Source: Roseibium sp.
GTDB lineage: Bacteria; Pseudomonadota; Alphaproteobacteria; Rhizobiales; Stappiaceae
DNA length: 64,000 nucleotides
Direction: 5' to 3'
Assembly: GCA_017643215.1 (NCBI GenBank)
Contig: JAEPNV010000001.1
Coordinates: 310,001 to 374,000 of the forward strand
Shown: positions 62,674 to 64,000 of the stretch, one piece after another
Layout of the letters: the number at the start of each line of letters is the position of its first letter
How positions within the stretch are numbered: the first letter of the stretch is position 1
Position numbers and translations under genes: made by a program
Notes under the pieces: model-generated
Told to the model about the DNA's origin: nothing
Databases searched by the model: none
What the model saw: the letters and a program-made list of their open reading frames with translations, nothing else

Positions 62674-64000
62674 ATGACCAAGCCAAAACTTGTCATTGTC
62701 GGAAACGGAATGGCGCCGGGCCGGATGCTCGAATTCCTTTTCGACAATTCGCCGGACACCTTCGACGTCACGATCTTCAACGCCGAACCACGGGTAAACT
62801 ACAACCGGTTGATGCTGTCCCCGGTGCTGTCGGGCGAAAAATGTTATGACGACATCATCACCCATGGCAACGATTGGTATGCGCAGCACAATGTAACGCT
62901 GCACAAGGGCGCCAAGGTTTCCATGATCGATCGGGCCGCCAAAACGGTCACGTCGGAGAATGGCCTAACCGCTGCCTACGACAAGCTGGTCGTCGCCACC
63001 GGGTCCAATCCCTTCATCATTCCGTTGCCGGGTAAGGAGTTGGACGGCGTCCTGACCTATCGGGATCTCGAGGACGTCGAGAAAATGCTCGATGCCGCGC
63101 AGCGTGGCGGTCGCGCTGTGGTCATCGGCGGTGGCCTGCTCGGACTTGAGGCCGCAGCCGGCCTCAAGATGCAGGGCATGGATGTCACCTTGCTTCACCT
63201 CATGCCGACCCTCATGGAGCGCCAGCTTGATCCGGCGGCCGGTCATCTTCTGGCCGAGGAGTTCAAGCGCCGTGGCATTGACGTGCTGCTCAAGGCGAAC
63301 AGCCATGAAATCCTGGATGACGGAACCGGCCGGGTGGGCGCTGTCCGTCTCGACGATGGGACCAAAATCACGGCCAACATCGTTGTCATGGCAGTGGGGA
63401 TCCGGCCAGCCACGACCCTTGCCCAAGCGACCGGGCTAGAGGTCAATCGCGGGATCGTTGTGGGCGATGATATGCGAACCAGCGACCCGGACATCTTTGC
63501 GCTGGGCGAATGCGTCGAGCATCGCGGTACGTGCTACGGACTGGTCGCCCCGCTTTATGACATGGCGGAGGTGTTGGCCGACAATCTGGCGGGCGGGCAC
63601 TCCGCATACACCGGGTCCATCACGGCAACGAAACTGAAAGTTACCGGCGTTGATCTTTATTCGGCTGGCGATTTTGCCGAAGGCGACGACCGCGAGGAAA
63701 TCGTTCTGCGCGATGCTGCGGCCGGGGTCTACAAACGCCTCGTCCTCAAGGAGGACCGCATTGTCGGCGCGGTGCTTTACGGAGAGACGGCCGATGGACC
63801 GTGGTTTTTCGACCTTCTGAAGAAGCGGGCGGACGTCTCAGAGATGCGGGACACGCTGATCTTTGGTCAAGCGTATCAGGGTGGTGCCCCGCTGGACCCT
63901 ACGGCGGCCGTTGCAGCCTTGCCGGATGATGCGGAAATCTGCGGCTGCAACGGCGTTTGCAAGGGAAAAATCACCAAAACCATCACGGAAAAGGGTCTGA
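62674..64000 (+). CDS. nirB: NirB/NasB, assimilatory nitrite reductase large subunit (3' end outside window)
   Basis: 442 codons in an open frame from ATG 62674 that runs off the window. N-terminal FAD-binding LVIVGNGMAPGRMLEFLFD, a second dinucleotide fold VVIGGGLLGLEAAAGLKMQG, FALGECVEHRG, and the start of the [2Fe-2S] BFD-like domain CGCNGVCKG at the window end. The siroheme and Fe4S4 modules would follow. It reduces nitrite to ammonium with NAD(P)H, so the operon imports nitrate and assimilates it. Confidence 0.94.
   Translation, partial: MTKPKLVIVGNGMAPGRMLEFLFDNSPDTFDVTIFNAEPRVNYNRLMLSPVLSGEKCYDDIITHGNDWYAQHNVTLHKGAKVSMIDRAAKTVTSENGLTAAYDKLVVATGSNPFIIPLPGKELDGVLTYRDLEDVEKMLDAAQRGGRAVVIGGGLLGLEAAAGLKMQGMDVTLLHLMPTLMERQLDPAAGHLLAEEFKRRGIDVLLKANSHEILDDGTGRVGAVRLDDGTKITANIVVMAVGIRPATTLAQATGLEVNRGIVVGDDMRTSDPDIFALGECVEHRGTCYGLVAPLYDMAEVLADNLAGGHSAYTGSITATKLKVTGVDLYSAGDFAEGDDREEIVLRDAAAGVYKRLVLKEDRIVGAVLYGETADGPWFFDLLKKRADVSEMRDTLIFGQAYQGGAPLDPTAAVAALPDDAEICGCNGVCKGKITKTITEKGL

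Noticed and set aside
1-64000. tRNA, rRNA, CRISPR arrays and complete insertion sequences
   Set aside because: None recognised by eye: no T-loop with matching stems, no regularly spaced repeats and no transposase gene. A tool search could still find a tRNA in the gaps.

Overview
The window is GC-rich, densely packed DNA from an alphaproteobacterium. It carries a Crp/Fnr-type denitrification regulator, an Nrt/NasST nitrate module, the NAGGN osmolyte genes, a smo-type polyol operon and several TRAP transporters. Together these suggest a metabolically versatile, probably marine or saline Hyphomicrobiales-like or Rhodobacterales-like organism. The exact genus cannot be read from the sequence alone.

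Layout. (1) 1-4.5 kb: the distal half of a nitrous-oxide reductase maturation operon, nosDFYLX, with a convergent Crp/Fnr-type regulator. (2) 5.3-13.6 kb: a Na+/Ca2+ exchanger, a remnant of a universal stress protein gene, an MFS transporter, and a minus-strand operon mgtE-rimB-rimK-desuccinylase in which mgtE carries a one-base frameshift. A small orphan gene and a nonsense-disrupted DUF6641-like gene follow. Three copies of a 20-bp direct repeat punctuate this stretch, and it is the most rearranged-looking part of the window. (3) 13.5-18.8 kb: the NAGGN osmoprotectant operon (asnO, ngg, peptidase) with a divergent MarR regulator. (4) 19.4-29.9 kb: a LacI-controlled operon that appears to encode a complete oxidative hexuronate pathway: TRAP importer, uronate dehydrogenase, lactonase, galactarate dehydratase, aldolase and tartronate semialdehyde reductase. 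It also holds an atypical M24 protein. (5) 30-37.5 kb: a DUF411 metal-binding protein and a five-gene oligopeptide-type ABC transporter. (6) 37.8-45.3 kb: a LacI regulator and a sorbitol/mannitol ABC transporter with two polyol dehydrogenases (smoEFGKS-mtlK). (7) 45.4-53.4 kb: a minus-strand catabolic operon of uncharacterised purpose (BKACE enzyme, TRAP importer, fused E1 dehydrogenase, Rid protein, HpcH/HpaI aldolase) facing a PAS-LuxR regulator. (8) 53.6-64 kb: a nitrate module made of a NIT-domain chemoreceptor with a PilZ tail, nasT, nasS, nrtA, nrtB, a double-ATPase nrt gene and the start of nirB.

Two results stand out. First, the nrtA leader contains, in order, a good sigma-54 promoter, two hexaloop hairpins matching the ANTAR-target pattern (A at loop position 1, G at position 4) and a strong intrinsic terminator. 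This is the expected target of the NasT antiterminator encoded just upstream. Second, all five transporter solute-binding-protein genes in the window, whether ABC or TRAP, are followed 7-19 nt after their stop codon by a GC-rich stem-loop without a clear T-run. This suggests a shared way of stabilising the binding-protein part of the transcript relative to its neighbours.

The strongest candidate for an undescribed pathway is the 45.4-52.5 kb operon. The rimB-rimK-desuccinylase-mgtE cluster is a second candidate, as a coupled peptide-tagging and tag-removal unit.
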